From positions 62,351,300 through 62,415,299 of the forward strand of contig CM049314.1 of the NCBI GenBank assembly GCA_026874595.1: a stretch of 64,000 nt of DNA. The letters run 5' to 3'. The DNA comes from Sipunculus nudus. Lineage: Eukaryota > Annelida > Sipuncula > Golfingiida > Sipunculidae. The notes beneath the pieces are model-generated. The model had not been told where the DNA came from and made no database searches. It was given only the letters and a program-made list of their open reading frames with translations. The position numbers and the translations under genes are program-made. Positions 1-11,978 of the stretch are shown here, piece by piece (the first letter of the stretch is position 1; each line of letters starts with the position of its first letter).

Positions 1-234
1 CTTTTACAGGAGTAAGCTAACTTTTTCAGGGATATATTTTAGGAGGTACAACTTATTTTAAAGGGAAAAAGCTATTTCCCGTGTTAATTAAAAATGCTTT
101 ATACGTGATTTGGCCACTTTAATTACGTTTACTCCATTATGCAGAGCTAAAACGTGTTATGTATGGTTTGATATTTTGTTTTATTGTGTTGATTGTTCAC
201 CCATGTACACATATTTTATATATTTTGTGACAGG
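1..234. repeat. Dispersed repeat fragment at the left edge
   Basis: No gene is visible. The stretch at about 50-115 resembles 56100-56180: both read roughly TTATTTTAAAGGG, then TTAATT, ATGCTTTATA and GTGATTTGGCC. It therefore seems to be another copy of a block found in the flank of the C1q duplication. Confidence 0.4.
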
Positions 235-395
235 TTTCACTTCTCCTGGACTCGATATGGACTCGGCCTGATTCCTCGAGTTCTTACCACAGAGTCTGAG
301 TAAAGTCCGAGTCAAGGACCTTCGATTCCGAGTCCTTAAAATGTGGACTCGAGTCCAGATTCAAGTCCATGTCCGGCCTTAAGTCCTACATCACT
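235..395. repeat. GAGTC-rich dispersed repeat, copy 1
   Basis: Repeated GAGTCC/GGACTC words are set in a longer sequence that recurs at about 20190-20360. Both copies share GGACT(C/T)GGCCTGAT, a TTACC..GGAG-type middle and TACATCACTG at the end. No coding potential is convincing. A related minisatellite expansion lies at 19620-19910. Confidence 0.6.
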
Positions 396-485
396 GTCTT
401 GATCAAAACCAAAAGCATAAACGAGTACTTTTTATACATTCTTGTAGATGTAAAAACTTAGGCTAGAACAATGGTTGGTGTCTTA

Positions 486-3190
486 AGCCAGGATCACACT
501 AGAGATACCCCAGGTTACGACCTGTCCAAGACTAAACATTTGAGGAATCGCCGGACAATCGTGACAAAAACGTGGGACCGATTGCAGAGGTCGTGGCTAA
601 TCACCGGTTCGAAAAATAGGTCGCAGGTGGTTTTTGAACATGTTCAAAATCCAGTTGCGACGGATTTGTAAATTTTGAGGTCGCAGGAGCTCGCAAAAAG
701 GTTTTACTACACTTCTTTGGTCATCGCACGACCAGTCGTGCATCACCGTGCGACAACTTGTTGCACGATAGGTCGTGCCACTGCTCGTGCCACCTCGCAA
801 ATGGTGGCACAACTGGTCGTTCGACCTTATGATCAGAATTGCGACTTACCAAGATCTCTCCCGACTTGTGGCACAACCTATGACTGGTTGTGCTATCAGC
901 TCGGCAAACGTTATAAAATTGTTGGGAACATGGGCTAAGCTAGGTCAGCCATATTCATCTCAAATTATGCTTCTTCGGCTATAGCTGGAGCAACAACAAC
1001 CGCTTGACGCTATTGCCGCAGCTGCAATTCTGCATATCACTTTACTGTGCGAACGAATGACTAGGGCTGATATCGGGCCCTGGAATAAATATCGTTACGA
1101 TCGGTGGCACGACCAGTTGAACGACTACTCGCAGGTCATTACGACAAGTCGCACGATTGATCGCTGGTCACTAAAGCCGGCGGCTCACTTACCGATTTTA
1201 TCGGCCGATTCATAGGATCGGCCGACTATGTACCGAAGGGGGTACATTGTCGTGTAGTGTGACACCCCAAGCGACGCGATTTTGTCGGCGTCGGCGTGAA
1301 AAATCGCCGTCGCCAAGAGTCTGGCACTGTCAAAGAAAATCGGCCGATTTTGTCGGGCGATTAGCGAAATCGTGTAGTGAGCCAATGTGTGCGACAAAGT
1401 CGGCCGATTTTGTTTATTTTTGTATGTCAGAGTTCACGTTTTTTGGGCAGATTTTTCTCAAAATCGGCTAAAATCGGCTCGGTTTAGTCGGCCGATTTTC
1501 GGTGTCACATTAACCGACGCGCTTGTTCCCACCTCCCGATTATCGGCGAAGGAGTCTGTCTCATTATAGCCATCTGATACTGAGCTTTCTATGAGAAAAA
1601 CTAAAAGGAAATATTTGTTCGCTTTGTGGCTTGTCCAAAGAAAAATATACTGTGGCGGAAGAGTGACCTGTCGGTTAAACCTTGGCTTGGAAGAAGAGAT
1701 GAACTAGTGGCTTTTAAACAATGCACTTGTATGCGAACTGAGACAGGAGGTTTAACAGTCCTTCATCAATTTAAAGGTTTTCTCCGCATATCTCAGGGGC
1801 GGGTCCAGGATTTAGGAAAAGAGGGGTCCATCCCAGGTGTACTAATAATTAAACCTAAAGAAAGGTCCACGGGTCCGGAAATTGGTCTTAAACCCTTAAA
1901 ACGACTGCGGCGGGTGATCTGTTGGATTTGGTAAAACAAAACATCCAGCATCAGGATACTACATTCAGAAGGGCTATTTCACCAGAAACGATCTCTAATT
2001 TAGAAAATGACATTCTACTTGCATGTCTGTGTGATTTCTAGGATTTCCTGTTTCTAGAAGTTCAATGATGCTGTATTTTTTTTTTATCCTGTGTAAACCA
2101 GCCAACACTTTATCATCCTATTTCATTTGATTTCTACACAAAACAAACGCAAACAGCAGCAGATATTTTGCGTGATTAGGTTTTAATTTTTATTATTAAA
2201 TCCCGTAGACGTGTGATGATCAGTTATATATCAGGCGACTCTCTGTTATCTGTCAGATTAAATATATTAAAACTAATTAAAGAACAGCATCGCCAAAAAA
2301 ATGCCGCTGACTCCGTGAAAAAAAAGTGTACCAGAGACCATGTGCTTTTGCTTATGGGTTTACCTGTAAACATCAGGTATTGCTGCGTGCGCTAGACTGT
2401 ATATTGCATGTTTTCGGCTATTCATTCATGTCTTCTCTCATTTCCTGTAACGTTCAGTCTTATGTTTACAGAAATGTTGGCACATTGTAATTATAGAATG
2501 GACATTCCTTTACAATGATGAATAAATTGCACGTCGTCTTTTAGGAATACATCTAATTTTAATTTTGACCCAAATCGGTCTTTAATTATTTTTAAAATAC
2601 AGAAATATGTCATTATACAACATACACTAATAATGACCTATAGTGACAACTTCCAGAATGTGAATTCTGACCATACACAAATAAACAAAATCGGCCGACT
2701 TTGTCGCAAACATTGGCTCACTACACGATTTCGCTAATCGCCCGATAAAATCGGACGATTTTCTTTGACAGTGCCAGACTCTTGGTGTCGGCGATTTTTC
2801 ACGCCGACACCGACAAAATCGCATCGCTTGGGGTGTCACACTTCACGACAATGTACCCCCGTCGGTACGTAGTCGGCCGATCCTATGAATCGGCCGATAA
2901 AATCGGTAAGTGAGCTGCCAGCTTAAGACTTGTCGTACGATCAAATTAATCGCATCGACTTTTTCGCACGACTGATCTTGCGACCGATCAGCACTAGTTC
3001 TGGTTGATCGTGCAACCGAGCGTGCCACCAGTCCTACGAATACCTACCACCAGTATCAAGTATTCACGACCATTTTAGAAGCAAAACAAATTTGCGGAGA
3101 CTAGTCGTGCGACTACCTGATCGTGGGTCAATGATTAAACATGATTAAACATGATTAAACAGTGGTACGATTTAGTGTGACCGTGGCTCT
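486..3190. mobile_element. Fold-back element with long imperfect inverted repeats
   Basis: Bases 1183-1430 are repeated in reverse orientation at about 2680-2917, at high identity and rich in TCGGCCGA. Weaker inverted similarity continues outward through GTCGTGCGAC-rich sequence to both ends. The left end reads AGCCAGGATCACACTA; the complement of the right end reads AGCCACGGTCACACTA. The loop of about 1.25 kb holds no transposase. This fits a non-autonomous fold-back DNA transposon. I could not define a target-site duplication. Short open frames inside are chance products of the repeat. Confidence 0.65.
1794..1940 (+). mobile_element. hAT-like MITE remnant inside the fold-back loop
   Basis: It begins CAGGGGCGGGTCCAGGATT, a terminal-repeat style common to small hAT-type elements, and runs into AGGGGTCC-rich sequence. 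A related copy lies at 49709-49916. The right end is degraded, so the boundaries are approximate. Confidence 0.4.
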
Positions 3191-4800
3191 ACGCACCGCG
3201 CTTAATTTTCTTGCTGCAGCGCATTTTTTTTTTATTTCGTCTTTCGGAAGCGATCTATAGGTTTTAATTATCACCCTTGCACGGACGTTTCTTTCAAGAA
3301 AAATGAAATAATGAAATTTCGATAAAATTTCCTCCAGTTATATTGTGTTTTAACATGTTGGCAGAACAGTTATTTTATTATTATGAACTGTTATAAAAAA
3401 AATAGTAAAAAGAAAAAAATATCGGCCCCTCCATTGATTTCTAATAAAGGGTGCTTTGAGAAATCAACAGTTTTTGGCCTAATTTGTTTCTCTTTGTACA
3501 TCCTTAAATATGTAAAGATTCATTCACATATTTTCTTGCACATATAGTTAAAACATCTATCTTAAAAATATCTGAAAAAAGGTATGCCCGGCCGGTCAGC
3601 TGTCACTCTAAACAGCCTGTAAAAACATTTGCTCCGTGCATTCCTCGTTAGTGTGGTGTCCGGTATGCAGGCATCGGATACTTGGTTACAAAAGTACATA
3701 TGATTAATGCTCGAAGAAGCGGGAACGCAGAGGGAGCAAAAATTCGAAGTCTTTAAAAATAAGAGTAACCATAAAACTGTCATCAAGCGGCGCTTAAAGC
3801 GAAGCCATGGGCGCAGCCATGTTGCCTGTCGAGTGTATGTTAACTGGCATTTGTCTGGCTGCTGGTCAACTCATACGCATGATGTTTTTCAAGAAACACC
3901 GACCCGCCAACTTGTGTCTAAGTCCATCATCACTGGCCATACCATGCTGCGGTAAAGTCAGTTGCTTCCTATACAGATTTCTTGATTACGTAATTATTAC
4001 GACTATACATTTACATATCCATGTGCAACTGCTATGGAAAACCACTGCATTTGCGACCTAGGACGTAATGTATCTCAGTTGCTCTAGTGGTCGAAACCAA
4101 GGGTGGAAAATAGTTTTGCCTTATCCCATTATAAAACCCAGAAAATACTTAAGGCCCACAATTGTATATGTTTATTGAATAAACTTTTTCTATTTCGGCT
4201 AGAATTTTCTTTCTTCCTGTGTTGCCTTTCTTCTTTTTCTGCCCGTGTTTACGCTAGATCTTTAATATGGCTGATTAAAATATGTGACAAATACCAATCA
4301 CAATGGCACAATATCAGTAATATGTAACATATTTGCAGCTGATATTTATTTTGGACCTTGTCCTAATTTCCAAGTCAAACAATCCATACGTGATTCTCCA
4401 TTAACACCCAATTCTTTCTCTGTTTGCACTGGCTCTCCAGTATGGTTGATCCTTATAATCTGACCCCTATTTCACCCTAAGAAGACTGGCACATTAACAC
4501 CCCAGTGTTAAAATGGGCCGTCCCAGGAGTCCGTCCAATGGGAGAGACTGAATGAGATCAGCGTGGCACTCCAGCACTTGGCGAAGAGATAGTAACCTGG
4601 CGGATATGCCTAGTTCTCAACGGCACTTGGTGAACTCATTAGGACGTGGCAAGGAGATGAACATAAGTGCGCGCCGCATTTATATAGCCCTTTCTTTATC
4701 AAGTTAACAGAAGGACTGGCAATATAATATGTTTCGGCTTTATAATAACAACCATCCAAAGTTTGGACAGATTTTCGGCAAATTTTAGTATATTTAAACC
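3191..4800. other. Intergenic, no gene recognised
   Basis: AT-rich DNA with only short, unconvincing open frames. The minus strand at about 4665-4690 has a TATATAAATGC stretch like the 3' end of CR1-type LINEs, possibly a second LINE tail beside the one at 5140-6960. Confidence 0.4.
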
Positions 4801-7800
4801 TTAAATTGTTGTGTTTTTTGTTTTATCTGTTGGAGAACTATCCATATAATAATCCATATAAAAACGACACCTACCACCAGACTGGCATACAAATGGTAGA
4901 ACTCTATTACACTCGACGTCTTGCCAATTTTTGACACGGTCTGTATTGAGTTGGGTACAGTTTTTCCCACTGTTCTTTCCGCCATTCGGATGGTTTCCGT
5001 ACCAGTTGGACCATCCGATAAGCAGCTGACCTGTCGTCCAACGCCACAATCCAACGGGCAGTCCGCCACGCAGACCGATCCAGAACACATCCGCTAGGCT
5101 GTAATGAAACTTTTTTTTTTAAACAGCACATATTCATCTATATATATTCTATTCATTTATAAAGCGTAATATGTATGTTCAATCAAAGCGCTGTACATAC
5201 ACTAAAACATTGAAATGAATAAACTAGATAAAAAAGTAATTATAAGCATCACCGAAAATCAGAAACGTCTAAAAATATTCTTCCCTAAAGATGAGTCTTT
5301 AAACGGCTCCTCAAACAAGTCAGTGTGTCCGAAAAATAGAACCTTTAATGGGGGTTTGTTCAAAATATCTGGAGCAAGCCCTGCCACCAAACGAAACGTG
5401 GATAAATTTACTTCTGGTCTATTGAGTAAGAACTGATTAGAAAATCTGAGAGCGCGAGATGGTTGATATGAAGAAACCTATTCAGTTTGTTATTTAGGCT
5501 AGGCCATACAATGCATTGTACGTAAACAAGAAGTACGCGATATGCTGACGAATTGGTAACTAGCAAAAATCAATAAAAATGTGTTAAATGATGAAACCTC
5601 TTTGCACCATATATAACACGAGTTGCGCTATTTTGAACCGACTGTAATTTGTCTAGCAAGTAAGATGGCAGTCCAAAAAGTAAATAATTGCACATGTCCA
5701 AACTTGATGCGCCATCACCTGAACAAGCGGTTGATTCGTTCTTTAAAAAAGATAACGCCTTATTTTAGCAATATTTCGTTGATAGAAATATGCCCATTAG
5801 AGATGACACCCAAGTTACGAACGGAAGTACTGAGTACGATCTCGCTGTTACCAATCTGGACATAGGTCCATTGCACTTTTCGTCGTAGATATCTGGAACC
5901 AATTATCAGTACTTCGATTTTATCCCCATCAATTTTGAGGAAATTTTGGCAATTAAAGTTTTTATGTCTTTATCACTCAAAATTGCCGAAATTTCAGTAG
6001 ATTCTTTTCCGTTTGTGAAACTTACATTGACCCAATCACCTACCTGACCTTTATAAACTAAAGGTAATCCCTTGGGGCTTTAAGAAAAATATGCCCCCCC
6101 CCAAAAAAATGGATGTCACTGCACACAGGCTGCTTCTTTTGTTTATATCAACGTGTTTATAATATGTGGGGGCCCGCCAAAAGAATCAAAACAAATTCAA
6201 CAAGAGAATCTGGCAATTCAGATAAACCAGAGCTTAGCAAATGGTGTTTGGCAACAAGTGACCTTTCTGCCTCACCACATTTGCAACCTAACACCTTAGG
6301 TTCCATGTTTTTCCCTTTTGTCAACACTGCTGTGTTTACAAACATGTTGTTGATAAACAAGTTCATACATCCTTCATGAAAGTGTTCTAAGATTTTTGTC
6401 AACCAAAATTGCCCTTAGACCATTAACATATATACAGAGAAAGCCAGAAATCACATAAATTCTTTCTCAAAAGGCAGGTGAATGGGCACCTTTAAGTACT
6501 ACTGTGTATCATAAGCAAACAGGTGAAAGCAGATGTTGTGATCCCGTAGGAGATCAGCTTAAGGCAGTGTGTGCACATCTAAAAGGATTGGCTCATGGAC
6601 TGGTCCTTTTGGCACTCCAAAGGAAAGGTCAAAAGCTTTAGATTTGGTATGTTTTTTTTTTTCATAGATACTTGATCCAGTTTGAAAGGTAAGATGAAAG
6701 TCAAGACAGGACAGTATCGGTTATTCCAAGACGATTTGACAGTTGACTGAGTAAAATACCCTGGTCTATGACGTTGAAAGGTGCTGACAGGCTGAGGAGA
6801 ACTAGTAACATACATTTTTTCCTATCAAGAGCATGCACACAAAATATAATTTTCAACATACTATCAAGAGTGTGACAGCCACGCTTTCACAGACCCTGAT
6901 TAAGCGAGCTGTTCTGTCTTCTATTTCATAGACAATGAAGCATGCAAGTGTTCGTGTCGCGATTTCAATGCCCATTAAAACTTACGAACAAAATGTGAAC
7001 GATACACTGTTAACATGCCGTCTGAACAAGAATACAGGCACCAGAGACGGAAAAGGTAAATAGTTTTTTATTTTATTGCTCTAATTCACGATGCCCTCCC
7101 GGCAATGCTGAACGTGAGGTCCAGAACTAACATTACACGTGATAACAAGAACAAGTGTATGCGTATATATAAGGGTATTTGATTGGTTCAATTATCTTGT
7201 TCATTATTCAAGAACTAGACCTCAGCGGGGCTGCCATTGACTTGATAGCAAGAAGACGAAAGAGCAGACTTGATTTAAATGCAAGCATCTTGTTATTTGA
7301 AAAAAAGGGTCGTATTTTTTCTTGCATTTACATCCAGAACTACAGGAAACTCTGCATTTGCATTTCGATGCAGAGCTGAAAATTAGATTAAAAAAAAAAA
7401 ATGAAAACTGATGCTCTGTCAGATCAAGTATATATTTATATATATTTTTTCATTTTTATAAGCTTTTCAATATGTTATATATTTATATTAAGTTCCATCT
7501 GCTCGTTCAGCACGGATCCTAGTCAGCAGTGCATTGAATATTTTGAGACGTTACCACCAAGTCGACATTTCATTTCAAACGAGCAAGCAGGGACTCTTAT
7601 ATAAATCTTGGCCTGCTAGAAAAACATTGACAGGAATTTTGTGAATTGCCTCAATCAGGAGGTTATGCGTTCATTCCCGTTCATGTGTTTGTGTGTTTGT
7701 GTGTTTGTTCACAAAATATCATCAACGGAGTTCTATGAAACTTTCAGGAACTTTCGAGAACGGCCTAGTGAAGAAAGGCATAGAGTTGTGCGTGGATCCG

Positions 7801-8174
7801 GCACATGATCCGGATCCAGGAATGTAATCAAGTAATATTCATAAATGTACAGTCACTTATGCACGAATGAATTTGTCAATATGGACTGAATATATGAAGA
7901 GCGGTGGCTCGTATTCAAATGAATGCAGATTTCTAGGTTTACCTAATGTTACTTGCAGATATAACAGTTTTCGCTGCTGTCGCAACCGCCTCAGACTCCA
8001 ACGTAACAAGATTTCCCCCTCTATCCTGGCACTCTTTCTGGGCGTTGTCCCATGACTTAGGACCACTCCCTGCCCAGTAACAGACCCCATTTTGACTGTT
8101 CTTTTGAGTCTGACAAGGAACCGTTTGCTTTGTGCTTCTATCTGCTAACACAGGTTCAGTTGCTGGCAACAGAA
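4801..8174 (-). CDS. C-type lectin domain protein, two exons visible (5' end missing)
   Basis: The upstream exon is 7943-8174 (acceptor TTTTCAG, donor ATTAG/GTAAAC, 232 nt). The downstream exon is 4801-5098 (acceptor TTACAG, 298 nt to a TAA stop). The first ends with two bases of a codon and the second supplies the third, giving Ser, so the frame is continuous. The first exon has a short acidic/Thr linker and then the start of a C-type lectin fold (VCYWAGSG, SWDNAQKEC, GGNLVTLES). The second carries VFWIGLRGG, WRWTTG, WSNWYGNHPN, NWQDVEC and LPFVCQ, the standard C-terminal half with its cysteines. The Ca-site tripeptide position reads NHP instead of EPN or QPD, and WND reads WQD, so classical sugar binding is doubtful. 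About 28 residues follow the last domain cysteine. A signal-peptide exon should lie further upstream; the first visible exon starts one base into a codon. Confidence 0.8.
5140..6960 (-). mobile_element. Degraded CR1/L2-like LINE in the lectin intron
   Basis: Read on the minus strand from 6960 down, frames with many stops and shifts give reverse-transcriptase hallmarks: a palm motif like FNVIDQGILLSQLS, LSSYLSN, GVPKGP followed by PILLDVHTLP, then LFAYDTQ. The last sits where an active element has FADD. From about 6070 down come the C-terminal signatures VLIIGSRYLRRK, VRNLGVIS, LFTFWTAI-type sequence, QNSATRVIYGAKRFHHL and LKTHL. The 3' end shows AGCGCTTTGA and CGCTTTATAAATG, typical of this LINE class. 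A block at about 6080-6440 does not fit and may be an insertion. Confidence 0.75.
6961..7942. other. Lectin intron sequence without features
   Basis: AT-rich sequence between the LINE and the upstream lectin exon. It includes a small GTGTTTGT repeat near 7690 and a poly-A run near 7390. No further exon is recognised. Confidence 0.4.
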
Positions 8175-8436
8175 CTGAAAAGAAAACTTAACATAGATAA
8201 CTTCCATAATAAAGTACTTCAAACTAGTTTAATAAATGTGCCTTTTAAAGGAACTTTTAATAGAGCTATATCTTCTCAATGATCTGCCGGTGATGACTGA
8301 CAACGAGTGTGCGAGTACCTTATAATGGCAAGACATATCATAGTTTGTTGTGTCTAAAATGATAGATACAAATGCCATCTTATGTTCATTATCTGATATT
8401 GTTATTTATTTTATTTATTTTTTATACAAATTGAAA

Positions 8437-8516
8437 AGTATTATTATTATTATCATCTTTATTATTATTATTATAATTATTATTATTATTACTATTATTA
8501 TTAATATGATTATTTT

Positions 8517-8578
<62 letters not shown>

Positions 8579-8608
8579 TAATTATTATTATTATTATTAT
8601 TATTATTA

Positions 8609-8646
<38 letters not shown>

Positions 8647-8670
8647 TTTATTTTTATTATTATACATTTA
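8437..8670. repeat. Palindromic (ATT)n-(AAT)n-(ATT)n microsatellite
   Basis: ATT repeats run to about 8510, AAT repeats from about 8519 to 8575, then ATT repeats again to about 8650. The central and right blocks are complementary and could fold into a long hairpin. The poly-Ile and poly-Asn frames here are not genes. Confidence 0.9.
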
Positions 8671-8870
8671 TTGTTACATAATAAAGAGTATCTGGATTAG
8701 CACATACTGTTATTGGTAAAATTCATCTGAAGTATGAAGGTCTAAACAAACACAAACTAGACCGATGTTGTTTTTGCAATGGAAAAACATATATTTCTCC
8801 CTTCCCTCCCTATGGGCTTTCAATCCCCAAATTAGAGGGGAAAATACGGACTACTTCAATAGTCACAACA

Positions 8871-9375
8871 TACACAAATAATTTCTATTCCGGATGTTTG
8901 ACCTTGAAGATGAAAGTCAAGGTCATCAGTTTTTAAACACTTCCGAGATTTTGGTAGAACATTTCACTAGACGAATTTCATGAAAATATACTGAGTGGTT
9001 CAAAAGATATAGCGTTCTAAATTAATTTCTATTCTGGCTGATTTTACTTTGAAGATCCATGTCAAAGGTCACCAGTTTTCCAGCTCGTCAGAGAATTTTG
9101 GATGAAACAATTAGTGTTTCAAATTTGAGAGTAAATATTTGCGAAACTTCGAAAGATATAGGGTACACGAACATGATTTTTTTGCCTAATTGACCTTGAT
9201 GCTGAAGGTGAAGGTCACTGGTTTTCAAACACGTCCTAGATATTTGGACAAAGAATATAAATTTCAAATTTCATTAATTAATGTTGAATCTTTCCAAAGT
9301 TATCCTGTTCACGAAATGACAGACGACAAATACAGACGAAGACACAGACGATGACAGATCAAAAACTATATCCCC
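8871..9375. repeat. GACCTTGA-type dispersed repeat
   Basis: Phrases on the pattern TTGACCTTGAAGATGAAAG, AAGGTCA, CAGTTTT, followed by AAAGATATAG, recur about every 120-130 bases. The stretch ends in an ACAGACGA-rich segment and ATATCCCCCCCACCCC. This kind of noncoding repeat is familiar from mollusc genomes (my recollection, not searched). Confidence 0.6.
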
Positions 9376-9869
9376 CCCACCCCGGGAGGGAAGAAATAAC
9401 TAATGAAAATAGGAGATTTAAGATGACAAGAACAGCTTTAAGAAGAACTCATACGCAAGTTTAAATGCCAGTCAACAAGAAACAAATAATTTTACAAGGA
9501 AACAGCGAGATATGCCAGGGAAACAATGTATCTTTTTTTCTGTAGGATATTCTAAGTGCACAGTTCCGCTCCAATATAATTACATTTTTTCCCCAGGAAG
9601 GTTACGAGTCGAACCTCTCACCCATAGAAATCTTTTACTTTTATAATACAATATAATACTGAATATCATTTTCCTTTGACTATAAACTTTACTCGAACAC
9701 TCAATGTTTGTCGTCACCAGTAGGTGTTGCTAGTAGTGATGACGTTATATTGAGCAGAGTGTGACCTTTGTATTAAGTGACCTTCAGGTTTCCAAGCGAG
9801 ACTCAGAACAACTCATCAATTTAATGGTTTTGGTGACAACTAGATTCCTCTATTACAAATAATTATCTC

Positions 9870-9872
<3 letters not shown>
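9376..9872. other. Intergenic, nothing recognised
   Basis: AT-rich, no open frame of note and no recognised repeat. Confidence 0.3.

Positions 9873-9934
<62 letters not shown>
9873..9934. repeat. (TA)n microsatellite
   Basis: An uninterrupted TA dinucleotide run followed by a short CA tail. Similar runs occur at about 16357-16410, 18080-18166, 42977-43049, 59190-59242 and 62355-62400. Confidence 0.95.
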
Positions 9935-9943
<9 letters not shown>

Positions 9944-9949
9944 CATCAT

Positions 9950-11130
9950 GCATCGAAACAATTTATTCCTGTTAACCGAAAGATATTTTCTTACCTAAAA
10001 TTCGGATTAATACTCCCAACATTCCCGTTGGCTGCATGGTGTCCTTTCGAATTCCTCAATGCTTCAAACCTGAGAGTAAAACAGGTTCGAACTGACACAT
10101 TATGTTACAGCGCTGAAATTTCTAGAGTATATAAAGCTTGGTGCTCTGGTAAGCGGATTTATTAGTACTACTGTAATTCCAAAAGATCTTTTGACTTAAC
10201 AAATCAATATGAGCGGGTATCATATAAAGCTAATTCTATTGGTGGTCACCGGGAATATTAGTATTGCTACGATCCAAACACACCTTTTGACTTAATAGAT
10301 CAATGTGTGTTATAATACTGAAATATCCGTGCTCATCAGGATACCTACCACATAGAAATCACGAAGTTAACGAGGCGGCAACGCCCAGACTCTTAATGAT
10401 TCAAAGTTATTGACCAGTAGCTGGCATTCTGGTGTTCATTTGCTTCCGAACCTTAATTGACAATCACTGCGTTTTCTACTCGGCTTATTTGGGGTCAGAC
10501 CGTAGACACAGTCCATATAGGTGTGTCAACAATGATAATGTGTTATGATTGTGCCTTACCGTTTGCCACAAACAGAGACCAACTTGATTTTCTATAAGGT
10601 ATTATGATCGTTTATATTGTACTGCTTACAATAGGCTAAGGTCCTGTTTTAATCGATCTGATATAGACACTAGAGACAAAACTGGTCGCAGGGTGGATAA
10701 TATGGGCTAGAGGCGGACTGGCGTAACAAGTGCCTGAGTCCGTTTTAAACGCAATACTTTTTAATTAAATTAACAAGAGTAGTCAAAATTAACCATGGAA
10801 AATTTACTATTTTTTTCAATTTAATTTGATACAGACGAGATTAAAATTCCAGTCTTGGATGATTTAGTGTCTGTTTACAGGCTACATTAAAAGCCCGAGA
10901 ACTTCTTAGGTGAAAATTTAATTTCGATATACATGTATATAATTTTGGCAAGATATTAATGACTAACCTCTTATGTATAATATGTAAGATTTTTTTCTGT
11001 TTTTGGAAAATTTTGGCAGTCGGCCACCAGGGGATGATTGTTTCGGATTCATGATTTAGGTCAACACTAAGGCCGTAACAGAAGTGTAGGTTTTTTCTGA
11101 CAGTGCGTTAAATGATTTTTCCAGATCTCC
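9950..11130. other. Intergenic, nothing recognised
   Basis: About 1.2 kb of AT-rich DNA with no open frame above background and no clear repeat. Confidence 0.3.
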
Positions 11131-11137
11131 TGTTACA

Positions 11138-11248
11138 AAAGGTTTGTTAATTGCCAAGGTTATAGGAGGACATCCTTTATACAGTTACATGCCCGTGTAT
11201 TTACGTTATTTTGTTATGTGTGTTACTATAGAATGCTACACACATAAA

Positions 11249-11295
<47 letters not shown>

Positions 11296-11424
11296 CATAT
11301 ATACATACACATATATACACAACACATCGAGGTCCGATGGTGGCTGTTACTTAATTATAGTAATAATCATAAAAACAATATTATTATTATTACTATTATT
11401 ATTATTATTATTATCATCTATATA

Positions 11425-11460
<36 letters not shown>

Positions 11461-11715
11461 CTATCTATTGTTTTTTTTTGTTATGTGTGTTACTTTAGAA
11501 TGCTGCACACACATATATATACATGTATATATATTACATATCTATATCTATTATCTGTCTCTCTATCTATTATCTATCTTGTTATGCACATGTGTAACTA
11601 TAGAAAGCTACACATATATATATATATATATATATTACATATATATATATATATATATATTTATTTATTCACATATATACATACACATATATTCACAACA
11701 CATCAAGGTCCCATT
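11138..11715 (+). repeat. Microsatellite-bearing repeat in several partial copies
   Basis: The words TTGTTATGTGTGTTACTATA plus GAATGCTACACACA, then a TA run, then ACATACACATATATACACAA and CACATCGAGG, occur at 11213-11352. Altered versions follow at 11478-11520 and 11579-11715, and again at 14243-14350. An ATCT run lies at 11418-11470. The large isoleucine/tyrosine open frame here is repeat-derived. Confidence 0.7.
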
Positions 11716-11782
11716 GTGATGTAATTTTGAGTTTTTACTGTTTGTATTTATCTTCAATGTTGAGACAACATTATGTAAGCTG

Positions 11783-11784
<2 letters not shown>

Positions 11785-11856
<72 letters not shown>
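11785..11856. repeat. (TA)n microsatellite
   Basis: About 36 TA units, lying some 70 bp outside the left arm of the inverted-repeat cassette at 11925-13500. Confidence 0.95.
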
Positions 11857-11858
<2 letters not shown>

Positions 11859-11924
11859 ATATAGGTTCGTTACCATGCATCAACAGAGGGCTCGATCCGT
11901 AAAACATAGAGCATAGATAATGTA

Positions 11925-11978
11925 ATATATATCAAACAGTTCGAGAGTTTAGCTCATATTCGATTTGTGACACACTAC
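11925..11978 (+). repeat. Left inverted repeat of the RT cassette
   Basis: 54 bp (ATATATATCAAACAGTTCGA at the outer end, TGTGACACACTAC at the inner end) matching 13447-13500 in reverse with only two mismatches. The reverse-transcriptase frame begins about five bases inside it. Confidence 0.9.

Noticed and set aside
8350-8700. Poly-Ile and poly-Asn open frames
   Set aside because: Pure trinucleotide microsatellite.
11144-11907. Long Tyr/Ile open frames near 11.1-11.9 kb
   Set aside because: Translated TA, ATCT and ATT microsatellites.
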